64,000 bases of DNA from Solicoccozyma terricola. Taxonomy: Eukaryota; Basidiomycota; Tremellomycetes; Filobasidiales; Piskurozymaceae. The DNA is taken from contig BCLD01000020.1 of assembly GCA_001600875.1 (NCBI GenBank), positions 70,900 through 134,899 of the forward strand, written 5' to 3'. A program made the translations under genes and the position numbers. Below the pieces are notes generated by a model. It made no database searches. It saw nothing but the letters and a program-made list of their open reading frames with translations, and had not been told where the DNA came from. Shown here one piece after another: positions 31,733 to 42,203 of this stretch (its first letter is position 1; each line of letters starts with the position of its first letter).

Positions 31733-32736
31733 CCAACTTGCAATGAGGCGATCATCGTCCCAGGGCTCCCTTAGTCATCCCACTTGTCCTTTCCTCTCTC
31801 CTTCTCCCGTCCTTCCCTCCTCTCCCACCTTCGCAATTCCTCCTTCCTCCCTTCTTCCTTCATCCAGATCGACAGACGGCCCCTTCCTCCTATCCCCTTC
31901 CAAAGGCCACGCGAAACGCCACCCACCCTCCGTCCCTACAACTCTTATTCCTATTGACAACCGCCCCCGCGACAAACCCACGACTTGAACAAGATACTTG
32001 GAATCTGGACCAGAGCACTAACCTTGTTCTCTATCAAACAGATTGTCCCACCTCACCTTACTATTCCGTCAAGATAGAGATCGATCGATCAAAGCTGAGA
32101 AGGATACGTAATACCGATATACCGGTTCCACTTGTTTTCCGATGTGGGGGATCGATGACAAACTGATTGCCTTGAGTTTAATACCCCCAAGATGGTGTTC
32201 GTCGGGTTTCTGCTGATAATTACGCTCCTCGAGGTTCCGTCCGGCGGTTGGTAGACTCTGCGTAGCTGCAAGTAAAAAGGTTTGTGGCGCGTAGACAAGT
32301 CTGGATATATCCGGGATGTCCAACGGCGGTTTTGCGCGGGTCCAACATTCGGTGTTTCCTATTATCCTGACTCCGTAGATAAAGGTTACAGATGCGTATT
32401 TCCGGCCCCCACCCGGGTTGGGGGACAGACCCGTCCGCGGCGTCCGCCTATGTGAATTCAAGCGACGGAAGATCGGCATGGCGTGGGTTGGGTTGCTGGC
32501 TTCAACTTTGGATATAGTCCCACCCAACCACAAGGACCACCCCTTTTAATGAACTGGATCATCTAAACTCTACCATCGTCTCTCTCTGGTCTCACTTGGT
32601 CGTTTTATTCAGAGGTGACTTTGGGTCTGATGCTGTCCAATGTTGAGGTTAGGACGTACAGCCGTTGACCAACCACCCTTGCACGCCGCCCTCTGTGTTG
32701 ATTCGCCGTTTGTAGGACTAGAAAGATATAGTTAAG
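31733..32736. other. Intergenic region between cyclin and P5C dehydrogenase
   Basis: Divergent promoter region. A 154-codon minus-strand frame (32533-32069) has no recognisable motif. Polypyrimidine blocks at 31785-31870 are typical of basidiomycete promoters. Confidence 0.4.
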
Positions 32737-35428
32737 ATGGCTACTATGGCGACCTTCAAGATCCCAGAGGTCGATAATGAGCCTATGGTGAGCGCCTTGC
32801 TCGTCCTCTTTTTCGTGCTGTCCCAACCGACTCTTCTCCATCGCCTACTCTTAACCGTCGTTGTAGCGCAACTACCCACCTGGAACGGAGGACCGTAAAG
32901 GTATGGAGGCGGCATTAAAGAGGATGATAGCCGAGGCGCCGTATGACGTCCCGTGTGTTGTTGATGGAAAGGAGGTGGGTGTTAGCGCGCTCTGGATGGT
33001 TGGACGTTGGCTGACGCGGCGTGCATGTGTGGTGTGATGTGGTGTGGTGTGGCGTGGTGTGGTGTTTGGTGTGGCACGACAGATCCGATCAGGAGACCTG
33101 GTCAAACAACAGATTCCATACGACCACGCCTCTCACCTGTGTTCCTACCACTCCGCAACGCCGTCAACGATCGACCTCGCGATCTCCGGTTCTCTCGCCG
33201 CCAAACGGGAGTGGGAGGACATGCCGTGGGCGGATAAGGCGTCGATTTTCCTCAAGGCGGCGGACCTTGTGTCAGGGAAATATAGGTTCGAGTTGATGGC
33301 GGCGACGATGGTGGGGCAGGGGAAGAATGTTTGGCAGGCGGAGATTGATGCGGCTGCGGAGGTGGGTGGGTGGGCGGCGAGGGCGGGCGGTGATGGCGAA
33401 GAATTGGAGGACCTGATGCGTTGTTTGTGGGTGTGACGCAGTTGGCGGACTTTCTGAGGTTTGGCGTGAGTACCAACAGCGTAATGTCGGCTGTGAGGTT
33501 GGATTAACATGGACGCCGGAATGTTGCTGTGTATCAGGTCAAGTACGTCGAGGAGCTCTACACTCAACAACCACCAAAGAACAGTCCGGGCGTGTGGAAG
33601 TGAGTGCGGCCGTGTCCTTGATGGCAGTTATCGACGGTGGCTGACGCTCGAACTTCACCTTCCCTTCCTCTGATCCTCTGATGACGGATGACGCCTATCG
33701 TACCTCGTTGTCTCTCCTATCCCGTGCGTTCTGCGTTCTGCGTCTGCTCCTATTCGCCCGTCGATCCCCCCCTAATATCCACGTCCCACCGCCCACAAGC
33801 CGCGTCGAGTTCCGCCCCCTCGAAGGATTCGTCCTCGCCGTCACCCCATTCAACTTTACAGCCATCGGAGGTAACCTCGTCTTCGCTCCGGCGGTGGTCG
33901 GCAACGTTGTGCTATGGAAGCCGAGCCCGGCCGCCACGTACGCGAATTACTTGACTCATAAGATATTCTTGGAGGCTGGGTTGCCGCCGAGTGTTATTCA
34001 GTTCGTTCCAGTGAGTGGCGGTGGGCTTTCCAGGTGGTGAGTGGGTGCTGATCATTATCTTGGGTGATGTGGCGAACAGGGATCCCCGCCGGATGTGGTC
34101 AAGCAATGCATCGATCACCACGACTTTGCGGGGTTACACTTCACCGGCTCCACCCACATCTTCCGCAAGCTATGGAAAGACATCGCCGCCAACATCGACC
34201 TTTACAAGGGGTACCCACGTATCGTCGGCGAGACGGGCGGAAAGAACTTCCACCTGTACCACCACACAGCGGATGTATCCTCCGGAGTCGTCCAGGCAAT
34301 CCGCGCGGCGTTCGAGTATCAAGGACAGAAATGTTCCGCCCTGTCGAGGTGTTATGTGCCCCGGTCGATGTGGGACGGTGGGTTCAGGGAGAAGTTGGTG
34401 GATCAGGTCGAGGGGATGAATATGGGGCCGCCGACAGAGGCGAGGAACTTCGTCGGGCCCGTTATTGGACGGCCGGCTTGGGAAAAGATCGTGCGGTTGA
34501 TTACAAAGGGGAAGGAGCAGGGCGGGGAGGTCATCGTCGGTGGGACTTGTGAGCGAGCGTTCTCTCCTCTCCGTGAACGAAAACGAGCTGACAATGTGGA
34601 CGGGTGGACAGGGGACGACTCGAAAGGGTATTACATCCAACCGACTGTCATCGTAACCAAGGACCCCAAATCGATCACCATGACCGAAGAGATCTTTGGA
34701 CCGGTGTTGACGGTGAGTTCCTGACCTTCCTCAATCCTAGCGGCGACCACCGCTGACAACAGGACCCATATGGCGCGTGCCGTCGTCCGCAGGTCTACGT
34801 CTACGAAGACAACGAGTGGGAACAGACCTGCGAATTGGTGGACACCACAACGTCGTACGGATTGACCGGGTCGATGTAGGTTCGAACGGATCTCAGGGTT
34901 CTCCATCCCGAGTGTGTTGGGCCGTGCTGATGGCTTCTTTCCCGTCGTCACACAGCTTCTCAAACGATCGCGCTGCGATGTTGTATGCGTTCAACAAGTT
35001 GCGTCACGCGTGAGTTGCGATCTCCGTCGCGAGGTGGACGCCGATCGCTCATGTTCGTCCCCTCTTGCAGCGCCGGGAACGTCTACCTCAACGATAAGTG
35101 TGAGTAACCCCCCCCTCCCCCCCTTGCCATGGATCGTTAACACTGCTTATTGCGTTCGGTGCGCTCTCCGTTTCGCGTGGGATACAGGCACCGGCGCCGT
35201 TGTCGGTCAACAACCCTTCGGCGGCGCACGCGCCAGCGGGACGGACGATAAAAGCGGTTCGATGTCGATCTTTTATCGGTTCTTGGTGAGTCCCAGCGGA
35301 CGCGGGTGACGCGGGAGTAGGAGAGGATTGGGAGAGTTGCTGACTCTGTCCCGTTACAGGCCGCTCGTTCGATCAAGGAGAACTTTGGACAGCCGCTGAA
35401 CTTTCAGTACCCTTCCAACCTCGTGTAA
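32737..35428 (+). CDS. Delta-1-pyrroline-5-carboxylate dehydrogenase
   Basis: Aldehyde dehydrogenase family member that oxidises P5C/glutamate semialdehyde to glutamate with NAD+, the last step of proline and ornithine catabolism (yeast PUT2 type, mitochondrial). Thirteen exons give 545 codons, all phases verified: 32737-32787, 32867-32974, 33083-33361, 33442-33465, 33538-33599, 33800-34010, 34080-34548, 34612-34712, 34793-34875, 34956-35009, 35071-35099, 35188-35285, 35360-35428. Motifs are FVLAVTPFNFTAIGGN, VVLWKPSPAATYA, HFTGSTHIF (NAD site), the general base in GETGGKNF (Glu296), the nucleophile in GQKCSA (Cys330), MTEEIFGPVL, TTSYGLTGS and VGQQPFGGARASGTDDKSG. Exon 4 is only 24 nt. Length matches the family (about 540-570). 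A strong mitochondrial presequence is not obvious in MATMATFKIPEVDNEPM. Confidence 0.95.
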
Positions 35429-35673
35429 ATGAGGTTGTCGGGCTATCACGAATGTCCCATCTGTCCCACCCTGCGGATGTGGATCAGGGCTGCGAGATAA
35501 AGTGTCCGTATTGCGATACGCTTTTCCCTTTCATGAAATGGTAATTTTGTAGAGAGCATCAGTTCAGTTCAAACGCCCTACGACAATCCTGTCCTTGGAA
35601 GGGTGATTACCACAGACATGCCCCGAGTTTCTCGCTCATTCACCGAAAGGGTTCCTGTGATAAACCATCCAAG
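35429..35673. other. 3' flank of P5C dehydrogenase
   Basis: No gene seen; contains the probable polyadenylation region. Confidence 0.4.
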
Positions 35674-36193
35674 TTAGTTTCTACGCCTGTTGGCGATGCC
35701 TCCGGCCCCGACCCACGTCGTGTACTCCTCTTCCTCAATAGCCTTCTGTGGACGTAGCGAAGCAGGCGGAAAGGGAATGTCAGGGTGTGCATTCTTTGGG
35801 TACTGGTACAACGGCAAAGCACAAGAGCGACTCATGTCCTGCCTGCTGAACGGTACGATATCTGCGGCAATGCCAGAAGAGAACCAAGCTCCGCTGATGA
35901 GACATTCTTCACCCTCCCGAACCGCAAGTTCTGCCTTGAATTCGACCTGGGGTTCGCATAAGGAAGGGGCTGAATGATCGCAACAAATAACCCCACTGTC
36001 AGCCGGGTACGCCAAAAAGGAGAGATACGTGACACCACGAGATGTGAAGACACTCAACTGATTGAGATCGAGGAGATCTGGTTACCATACTTTCTGAGGC
36101 ATCGAGGTCAGGAGCACCAAACTGTCTTCTCCTTCTGTTGGTGGGTGCCTTGTTGATCTTGACGTCGGTGTTGTCTGTTGGCGAAAACCGCAC
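35674..36193 (-). CDS. Uncharacterised frame, possibly two exons
   Basis: A 127-codon minus-strand frame (36057-35674) reads VTYLSFLAYPADSGVICCDH and continues with an acidic, Ser-rich section ending EEEEYTTWVGAGGIANRRRN. An upstream frame (36193-35999) starts MRFSPTDNTDVKINKAPTNR and could join across a GGTAACC donor. The plus strand is also open (35690-35977). No family recognised, and strand choice is a judgement from residue composition. Confidence 0.25.
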
Positions 36194-37395
36194 GAAGTGA
36201 GAGCTCAGTCAGCGATAATGGAAATGGAACCCCCCCCCCCCCCCCCTCTCCCCTCCTCTTCCCCCGGCGTCTGGCTGGGTTGCCTTGGTCCTCTTGCTCA
36301 CCCTTCAACCTGAGCGAGTGCGCTGGAAACGTCCGGACTTGTTCGTGGATAGTCCGTCCCGTCCGACCCGTACACCGTCGCGTTGTTGCAACATTCGGTT
36401 GTCATCTCCAGGAATTTGGAGACATATGACCAGGTGTCATCTCCCCAGGTTTGCATGAAGGGTTCGGGAAGGAAAGAAAGAAGACGACATTCCTGGGGTG
36501 ATTGACCTTGATCCCGACGAAACCCAAGTCCTGGGCCGCCCGACGTGGTAGGTCCCAGTGACCCGGCGTTGCCATTACCGTTGCCGCTATCGTCAGTGAC
36601 GCTTAAACTGGCGGTGACACTGCCGCCGGATGACCTGGACCTGGTCTACATGCGTACATCGTCGATGAATGATCGGATTGCTTGAATTGGATGCATTCGA
36701 CGATGGCCTAGCGCGCCCTTCCGTCGAGGCCCATCGAAACACTAGCTCCGTTTCCCACACGACCCTTTTTTCCCTTCAATCACCACTTTTGACAATCTGA
36801 TGGCCAGGAGGTTTGAGCTTCTTCCCCACCAGGCAGTTGTTCTCCGTACCACTAGCGCAGCCTCGCGGACCCATAAACGATCTGGACTCAGATGTCACAT
36901 CCACTAAAGACCTCGACAAACTTCGGCTCCCCTGCAACCAAACAACTCCGTCGCTGAGCTGTTTCCCCCCAAACATTCAACAAAGGTCCCACACACCCAA
37001 TTATCTTCGCCTCTGTGAACTAATCATCAACCAGCGATACGTTTGCTCATTGCCCCTTGCTGTCAAGTGTATTTCTGCCATCGCGTCGTAACGTGACATC
37101 ATGTAAGCAGATTCGGGTGCACTGAACTGGTCGTCCTCCATCGAGGTTGAAAAATGAAGGTATTTCGCCTGCAATTGAAGTTAGCGTGGTCGTAGCCAGA
37201 ACCTGGGGCGACATGCTGCGCATCACGTCGATGACCTATCCGGTGAAAGAAAGGCGCCCGTTTTCCCGGGACACGGCTCATCGAGGCTGCTCGCCCACAT
37301 CGAAATGATAGTTAGCGCTCACATGAGTGCGAAGCCAAGTCAACAATCGAAAGGGATGGACATCTCGTGAAGGAACTCACTCTCTGATCCAGCAC
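36194..37395. other. Gene-free stretch
   Basis: Contains a C run at 36229-36246. No supported gene. The 3' part borders the copia relic but shows no recognisable integrase. Confidence 0.45.
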
Positions 37396-38569
37396 CGTTA
37401 CCCAGCCACTAACATCGAAGGCGCCTACTTCAATGGTGACCTGGAAGTTGTGATCTACATGGAGCGGCCGGAAGGCGTTACACTCAAGCCAGGGTGCGAC
37501 GGCCTACAGTTATTGAACGCCCTCTATGGACTCGAGCAATCCGGACGCAGCTGGTGGATCGAGATGGGCAACAAACTCGAAAAACTAGGTTTCAAGCGAC
37601 TCGAGTCCGACTGGGGCCTGAATGTTCATCCAGGCGGGAAGCATGGCGGCTACATCATCGTGTTGGTGTACATGGACGACTTCGTCCTTGCCGGAGAGTC
37701 GTGCCGTGAGCCGGAGCAGTTAATCCGAGACCTGAAGAGCGTCTGGAAGCTGTCAGAGATGGGCAAGGTGGGCATGACCTTGGGAATGAAGGTTACGAGG
37801 GACCGCCCCAATCGAAAGATCTACCTGATGCAACCTGCCACGTCGCCAACTGCAGGATCGTTTCCCCGAGCACACCAAGTACCGGAACTGGGCTGCTCCG
37901 ATCGGGCAGCAGACCATCGAAGGCGACGAACCAGCAGAACTCACGCCGTATCAAGGAATCATCGGTTGCCTACAATGGGTCGCTGGATGTACCAGGCCAG
38001 ACATCAGCTACACAGCAGCGTACCTGGCGAGGTATAGCAACAACCCGATGGAGGCGAACTGGGAAATGGCGTTGCGCATGGTATCGTATCTGGCAAAGAG
38101 CAGAAATGTCGGCCTGGAACTCGGCGGCGGGAGCGAGCTCGGACCGATCGAGGGATACGTCGATGCCGACTGGGCGGGATGGCACGACACAAGGAGGTCG
38201 ACCACCGGATACGTATTCAAGCTCCACAACTCGCCGATCATCTGGAGTTTTAGGAGGCAACAAACTGTAGCTTCATCTACCGTCAAAGCTGAGTACATCG
38301 CCGACACGGAAGCGGCGAGGGAAGCGATCTGGCTGAGGAACCTGCTGAAATAGCTAGGATTCCTGCTTCCACCATCCATCCTTCACGTCGACAACCAGGG
38401 CGCAATGCGACTGGCCATGAACCCCAGCACTCATCAGCACACCAAGCACATGGACATCTGACACTACCTCCTCTGCGAACTCATCGAGAAGGGAACGATC
38501 GAACTTCGCTACGTCAAGACCACTGATCAACATGCGGACGTCCTAACAAAGGCTCTTACTGGACCGCGC
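37396..38569 (+). pseudogene. Ty1/copia reverse transcriptase-RNase H relic
   Basis: The frame starts abruptly at YPATNIEGAYFNGDLEVVIY and runs through PEGVTLKPGCDGLQLLNALY, the RT active site YMDDFVLAG (about 37669-37695) and LGMKVTRDRPNRKIYL. It is then shifted near 37840. RNase H continues in another frame with YQGIIGCLQWVAGCTRPDIS, YVDADWAGWHDTRRSTTGYV and SSTVKAEYIADTEAAREAIW. In-frame stops occur at 38351-38353 (TAG) and about 38459-38461 (TGA), after which HVDNQGAMRLAMNP and KTTDQHADVLTKALTGPRH remain readable. Gag, protease and integrase are absent. The order RT-RNaseH-LTR shows plus orientation, and the 3' LTR follows directly. Confidence 0.9.
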
Positions 38570-38623
38570 CATTGAACCGACATGGAGCAGCTCGCTTACG
38601 ACCACCACCAGCTCGAGGGGGAA

Positions 38624-38910
38624 TGTTACTGTAGGACCAAAGCGGCAAAGTCTCATAGCAAGCCACAGAACAAGGTTCAGGGAAGGAAGGTTCCCCTCTT
38701 GGGTTCTGTGTGGAATGTCGCAGGAACGATGAACAGCTCCATTGTCTAGGGAATGGCAATAGCAAAACTATGGGCAGAAGGGTAACCGACCTCACTATTG
38801 TTCTACGCCGCTGATGGTCTGCATAAGGCCTGCCAGCGAGCTGCAGGAGCCGTTGTAAGAGTAGAATTCAACCATTATTACGTTATAATCACCTGCCCTT
38901 AACCTAGACA
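38624..38910 (+). repeat. 3' LTR of the copia relic (family B)
   Basis: Begins TGTTACTGTAGGACC immediately after a purine-rich tract (GAGGGGGAA), the expected polypurine primer. It matches the solo LTR at 4184-4449 in inverse orientation. The right end is taken at ACCTAGACA by comparison and is uncertain by about 15 bp; no target duplication can be tested because the 5' LTR is missing. Confidence 0.8.
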
Positions 38911-39239
38911 TTGGGTCGCCATTTACGTCATCGAGGATCACCGGGGCATGACGAGGGTACAACTGTAAACAAACACGTATCGGTTTACGGCATGCCATTT
39001 GGACAGGGAAATTGATGCTGTCGTGTTTGTTGATCAACTGAGCTCACATCACGCATAATTCTCTTCTCCAGTAGGTCATGCTGCTTTCAGTTTAAATCAG
39101 GTGGTTAACCCATCCATATCGAATGTGACGGTGGCTACTATACTCTCAAGACTCCATTAGTTATATAAGTAGTCGCCGCAGGGCAACGTCGCTTGATCCT
39201 CCTAGCCAAGGATGCTTTCTCTTTCATATGCTTGATACC
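38911..39239. other. Gene-free stretch
   Basis: Between the copia LTR and the hAT-like element. No gene seen; ends in the target-site copy GGCACCTG. Confidence 0.4.
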
Positions 39240-39247
39240 GGCACCTG

Positions 39248-39738
39248 CTACGATCCACAAACTACACTACACTGTAGTGCGTAGTGTAGTGTAATGTAGT
39301 GATTTTGTAGTGTAGTTGACCATCACTACACTACACTCCAGAGATCACTACACTTCACTACACTGTTAGCTGAAATGTAGTGTAGTGTAGTGACTGTGAA
39401 TCACTACATTTTTTTGATCCCTTCCACTCCCATGCTCAATTTACAATGCTCATAATACATTCTCTGGTCCACAGGAGTGCTTGCATCAGAAGCAAACTGT
39501 CTTCACAGCTGCTTTTAGTTGCAATTCCAAGGTCCCACTCACTTTCTAGGGCAACAAAGTGCAAAGGGTGTTANAAATGGGTTATGTAACCTAGAATCAC
39601 TACATGTAGTTAACTACACTACATAAATCACTACATTTTTGAATCACTACACTACGTAGTGTAGTANGTCATTTCTCAGATCACTACACTACACTACAAA
39701 GGGCAAAAAGTGTAGTGTAGTGTAGTTTGTGGATCGTA
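39248..39738. mobile_element. hAT-like non-autonomous element (MITE) with 8-bp TSD
   Basis: Termini are inverted repeats: CTACGATCCACAAACTACAC at the left and its reverse complement (GTGTAGTTTGTGGATCGTAG) at the right, continuing into further CACTACA words. The flanks carry the same octamer GGCACCTG at 39240-39247 and 39739-39746, the 8-bp target duplication expected of hAT elements. The 491-bp body is non-coding. Both ends are packed with TGTAGTG/CACTACA heptamers in both orientations, like the subterminal transposase-binding repeats of hAT transposons. Two single Ns (39574, 39666) lie inside. Confidence 0.85.
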
Positions 39739-39746
39739 GGCACCTG

Positions 39747-40719
39747 GGACCAAGTGCATCAAGATCAAAATCTCAACTCGCAGCCTAGATGTTCTTCCAC
39801 TTCGTGCCGTTCGTTCTTCTTGTCGTGCGCTGATCCTATCCGATGGGTAGTACCTCTGGTCGATATCGTCGACCTAAGTAACTCTCGTCGGATCGGCTGA
39901 GACTTGTATGCGTGGTCCTGCGAATGTTGGTTTCAGACCTTGCCTTGATATGCTGGCGATAGAATAGACTAGTGTTGGAGTAGAGCAACTTGGATAGCTA
40001 GTCCGATGGAGTCGACTGTAATGGGGGAACACGAGAATAGAGGTATAGGTATAGATAGCTATGTCTCGCTGATTACAGGGTGAAAAGAGAAAAAGAGGGG
40101 ACAAACAGCCTCGAGAACGGTCGCTTTATATATGGCTTTGGAGACAAGGGAAAGTGGCAAAAAGGGAGTCGATATGGTCAGGCAAAGCCAGGGCATGATT
40201 GACGGTAGGGGAATCACAGGGTGGAGATGCAGGTCCGGCATCTCCATGCCGTCGATGATGCGTCGGCATTAACGGTACGTTAATAACGGTCTGGCATTAA
40301 CGGGTCGGTAATGCCAAATGAGGTTCGAGCTGAGTCGACTTGGTCGAGAATCCCCTTGATTCGTTACACTTCTGCCTCTTCTTGCATTTGCGGCTCCTGC
40401 CAAGCGCCTCACCAGAGTGCAAGTATCACACAACAATCACTCTAATCAGGTGAGCCTTTCAAGTAGAATCGTCCTCAATCGTCCTCAAGGTGACCCTCAC
40501 ACCACGCACACTGGCATCGTGTACACTTTCGCCAACCGTGATCTCTCAGTGTCTCGCAGTCACAGTTTCGACAATCGTTGCTGGTGGTCCAGTAGTGGTG
40601 GTCCCCTGCGGCTTTGGTACAGGAGCGTCAAAGTGGGACATTTGTAGCTGGGAAGTGAGGCATTGGGGGAACAAGGTGTTCCTCCCCAACCTCTAATGGC
40701 GGCTTCAGAAAGGTGCAGA
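39747..40719. other. No supported gene
   Basis: Short frames only. The section 40260-40320 contains several TTAACG/CGTTAA words (GCATTAACGGTACGTTAATAACG and similar), giving small inverted repeats. The 3' part may be leader of the GH5 relic. Confidence 0.4.
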
Positions 40720-41672
40720 CTTGCAGTTCGGGCCTGGCGATATAGCAATGGTCATACAGATCATACTTGGAGCGACGAAGTTTCTAATGTGGAAAGTTGC
40801 TGACGGCTCTCCCTCTTGCTGGAACCAAGACGCCAACCAGCTATCAATCACTAGCCACAATCAATGTCTCGACCTCCGCTCCTCCGGACCCAGACATGGC
40901 AATGTGCAGCCGTTAACACGAACCAACTTGGACGGTCGTTACGACACCGCCTCCGCCTCCGCTGCCACCTTTGGAGAAAGTCGGATTCTGTACGGTCAAC
41001 AGAAGGTCCGGGTGAGTAGTAGGCGGTGAGGCGGTGGGTATTAATCTTCAAGCCTGAAAGCTTGACTGGTTGGCTCGATGGTCAACGGTTTTCAGGGTGT
41101 AGACCTGGTAGGTGATGATGGTCGCAACTTCAAGGGGGGAGGGGGGGGGGGGCTACCACTGAGTGATGTTCTCGCAACGAACCATGTTCTCACCGTAGGG
41201 TGGATGGCTCCTGCTTGGTGAGGCCAAGAATATCCCCGGGTGAAATTCGCTGCATGCTGCCTTAACTCCCGTCTTCGCATCCATAAAGCCTTGGATCACC
41301 CCCTGGTTCTTCCCAGGTCTGGGTAGTTCAACTCTCGATCAGTGGACCTTTTTCACCAACCAAGATCCCCCAGCAGCGAGAGTGGCCCTTCAGCGACACT
41401 GGAGCACGTTTTCACCCAGGATGACTTGTATCAGATTGCTGCTGCCGGTTTTAACCATGTGCAACTGCCCGTAGGTGTCCCCCCCCCCCCCCTCATCACG
41501 AGTGGATGTAACCCATACAAGTACTCAGAGATACTGATACCTCTCCGTCTTGTCTTGGTGCATGGTTCTGGGCCTGGGAAGTGTCCGATGGCGAGCCCTA
41601 TATTCAGGGCCAAAGGGACTACGTGGTACAAGGTAATCAATTGGGAGATCAATGCCGGAAATAGATCATGGT
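40720..41672 (+). pseudogene. GH5 exo-beta-1,3-glucanase-like pseudogene
   Basis: Exon pieces give GESRILYGQQKVR (to 41011), a 12-nt GVDL exon (41096-41107), GGWLLL (from 41198), PWITPWFFPGLGSS with WTFFTNQDPPAARVALQRHW, then DDLYQIAAAGFNHVQLPVG and WAWEVSDGEPYIQGQRDYV. That is the N-terminal half of a GH5 subfamily-9-like glucan glucosidase ([20 protein letters not shown]..., AGxNHVRxPxGYWAW). The frame is lost at ACGTTTTCACCC (one base short, about 41408) and again near 41633, and the splice into PWITPW is out of phase. Catalytic glutamates of the C-terminal half are absent. An upstream segment (CWNQDANQLSITSHNQCLDL) resembles a ricin-B/CBM13 repeat. Active enzymes act at the cell wall. Confidence 0.7.
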
Positions 41673-42203
41673 AAGTAGAGATTGGAAGCAAGGTTGTGTG
41701 GACGGCCCCCTGACCTCGTCGGTCAGCGTAAACCCCAGATTGACCTTCATGGTGAGTCGGTTTCCCAGCACTTCAGGTCCGCCGGTTTATCCAAGTCCTC
41801 TGATCTATTCCTGAGTACAGGCCACCGGGCTCGCCAAACGTATGCCTATGCCTGATTCACTGAATGAACCTTGTTCTTATTAACGTACTGATAAAACTGG
41901 CTCTTCTGGTCGGGCTCCGGCAATAGTGGCCATCCCATCCCTTACACTCCATAACAGAATGGAAAAGCGGAGCGTTACGATTGGACGCTGAAACCTTGGT
42001 TTTTGCTGACGGTGAGAAGAGACGATCCAGATAAATCAACTCGGTATATACCCAAAACAACGTTATGCTGCTGTGGAGACCAGACGTTGCCATAGCAACG
42101 GCTCTTGTTGGAGAGATTGGCACTTCCTGCCCTCTTCCACTTGACACCTGGGTTCTCGAGAACACCCAACTCGCGAGCTGCCGTACGATTTCGCCCCCTA
42201 AGC
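41673..42203. other. Gene-free stretch
   Basis: Between the GH5 relic and the permease 3' end. No gene seen. Confidence 0.4.

Noticed and set aside
38004..38379. Minus-strand frames opposite the copia RNase H
   Set aside because: Antisense shadows of the retroelement code.
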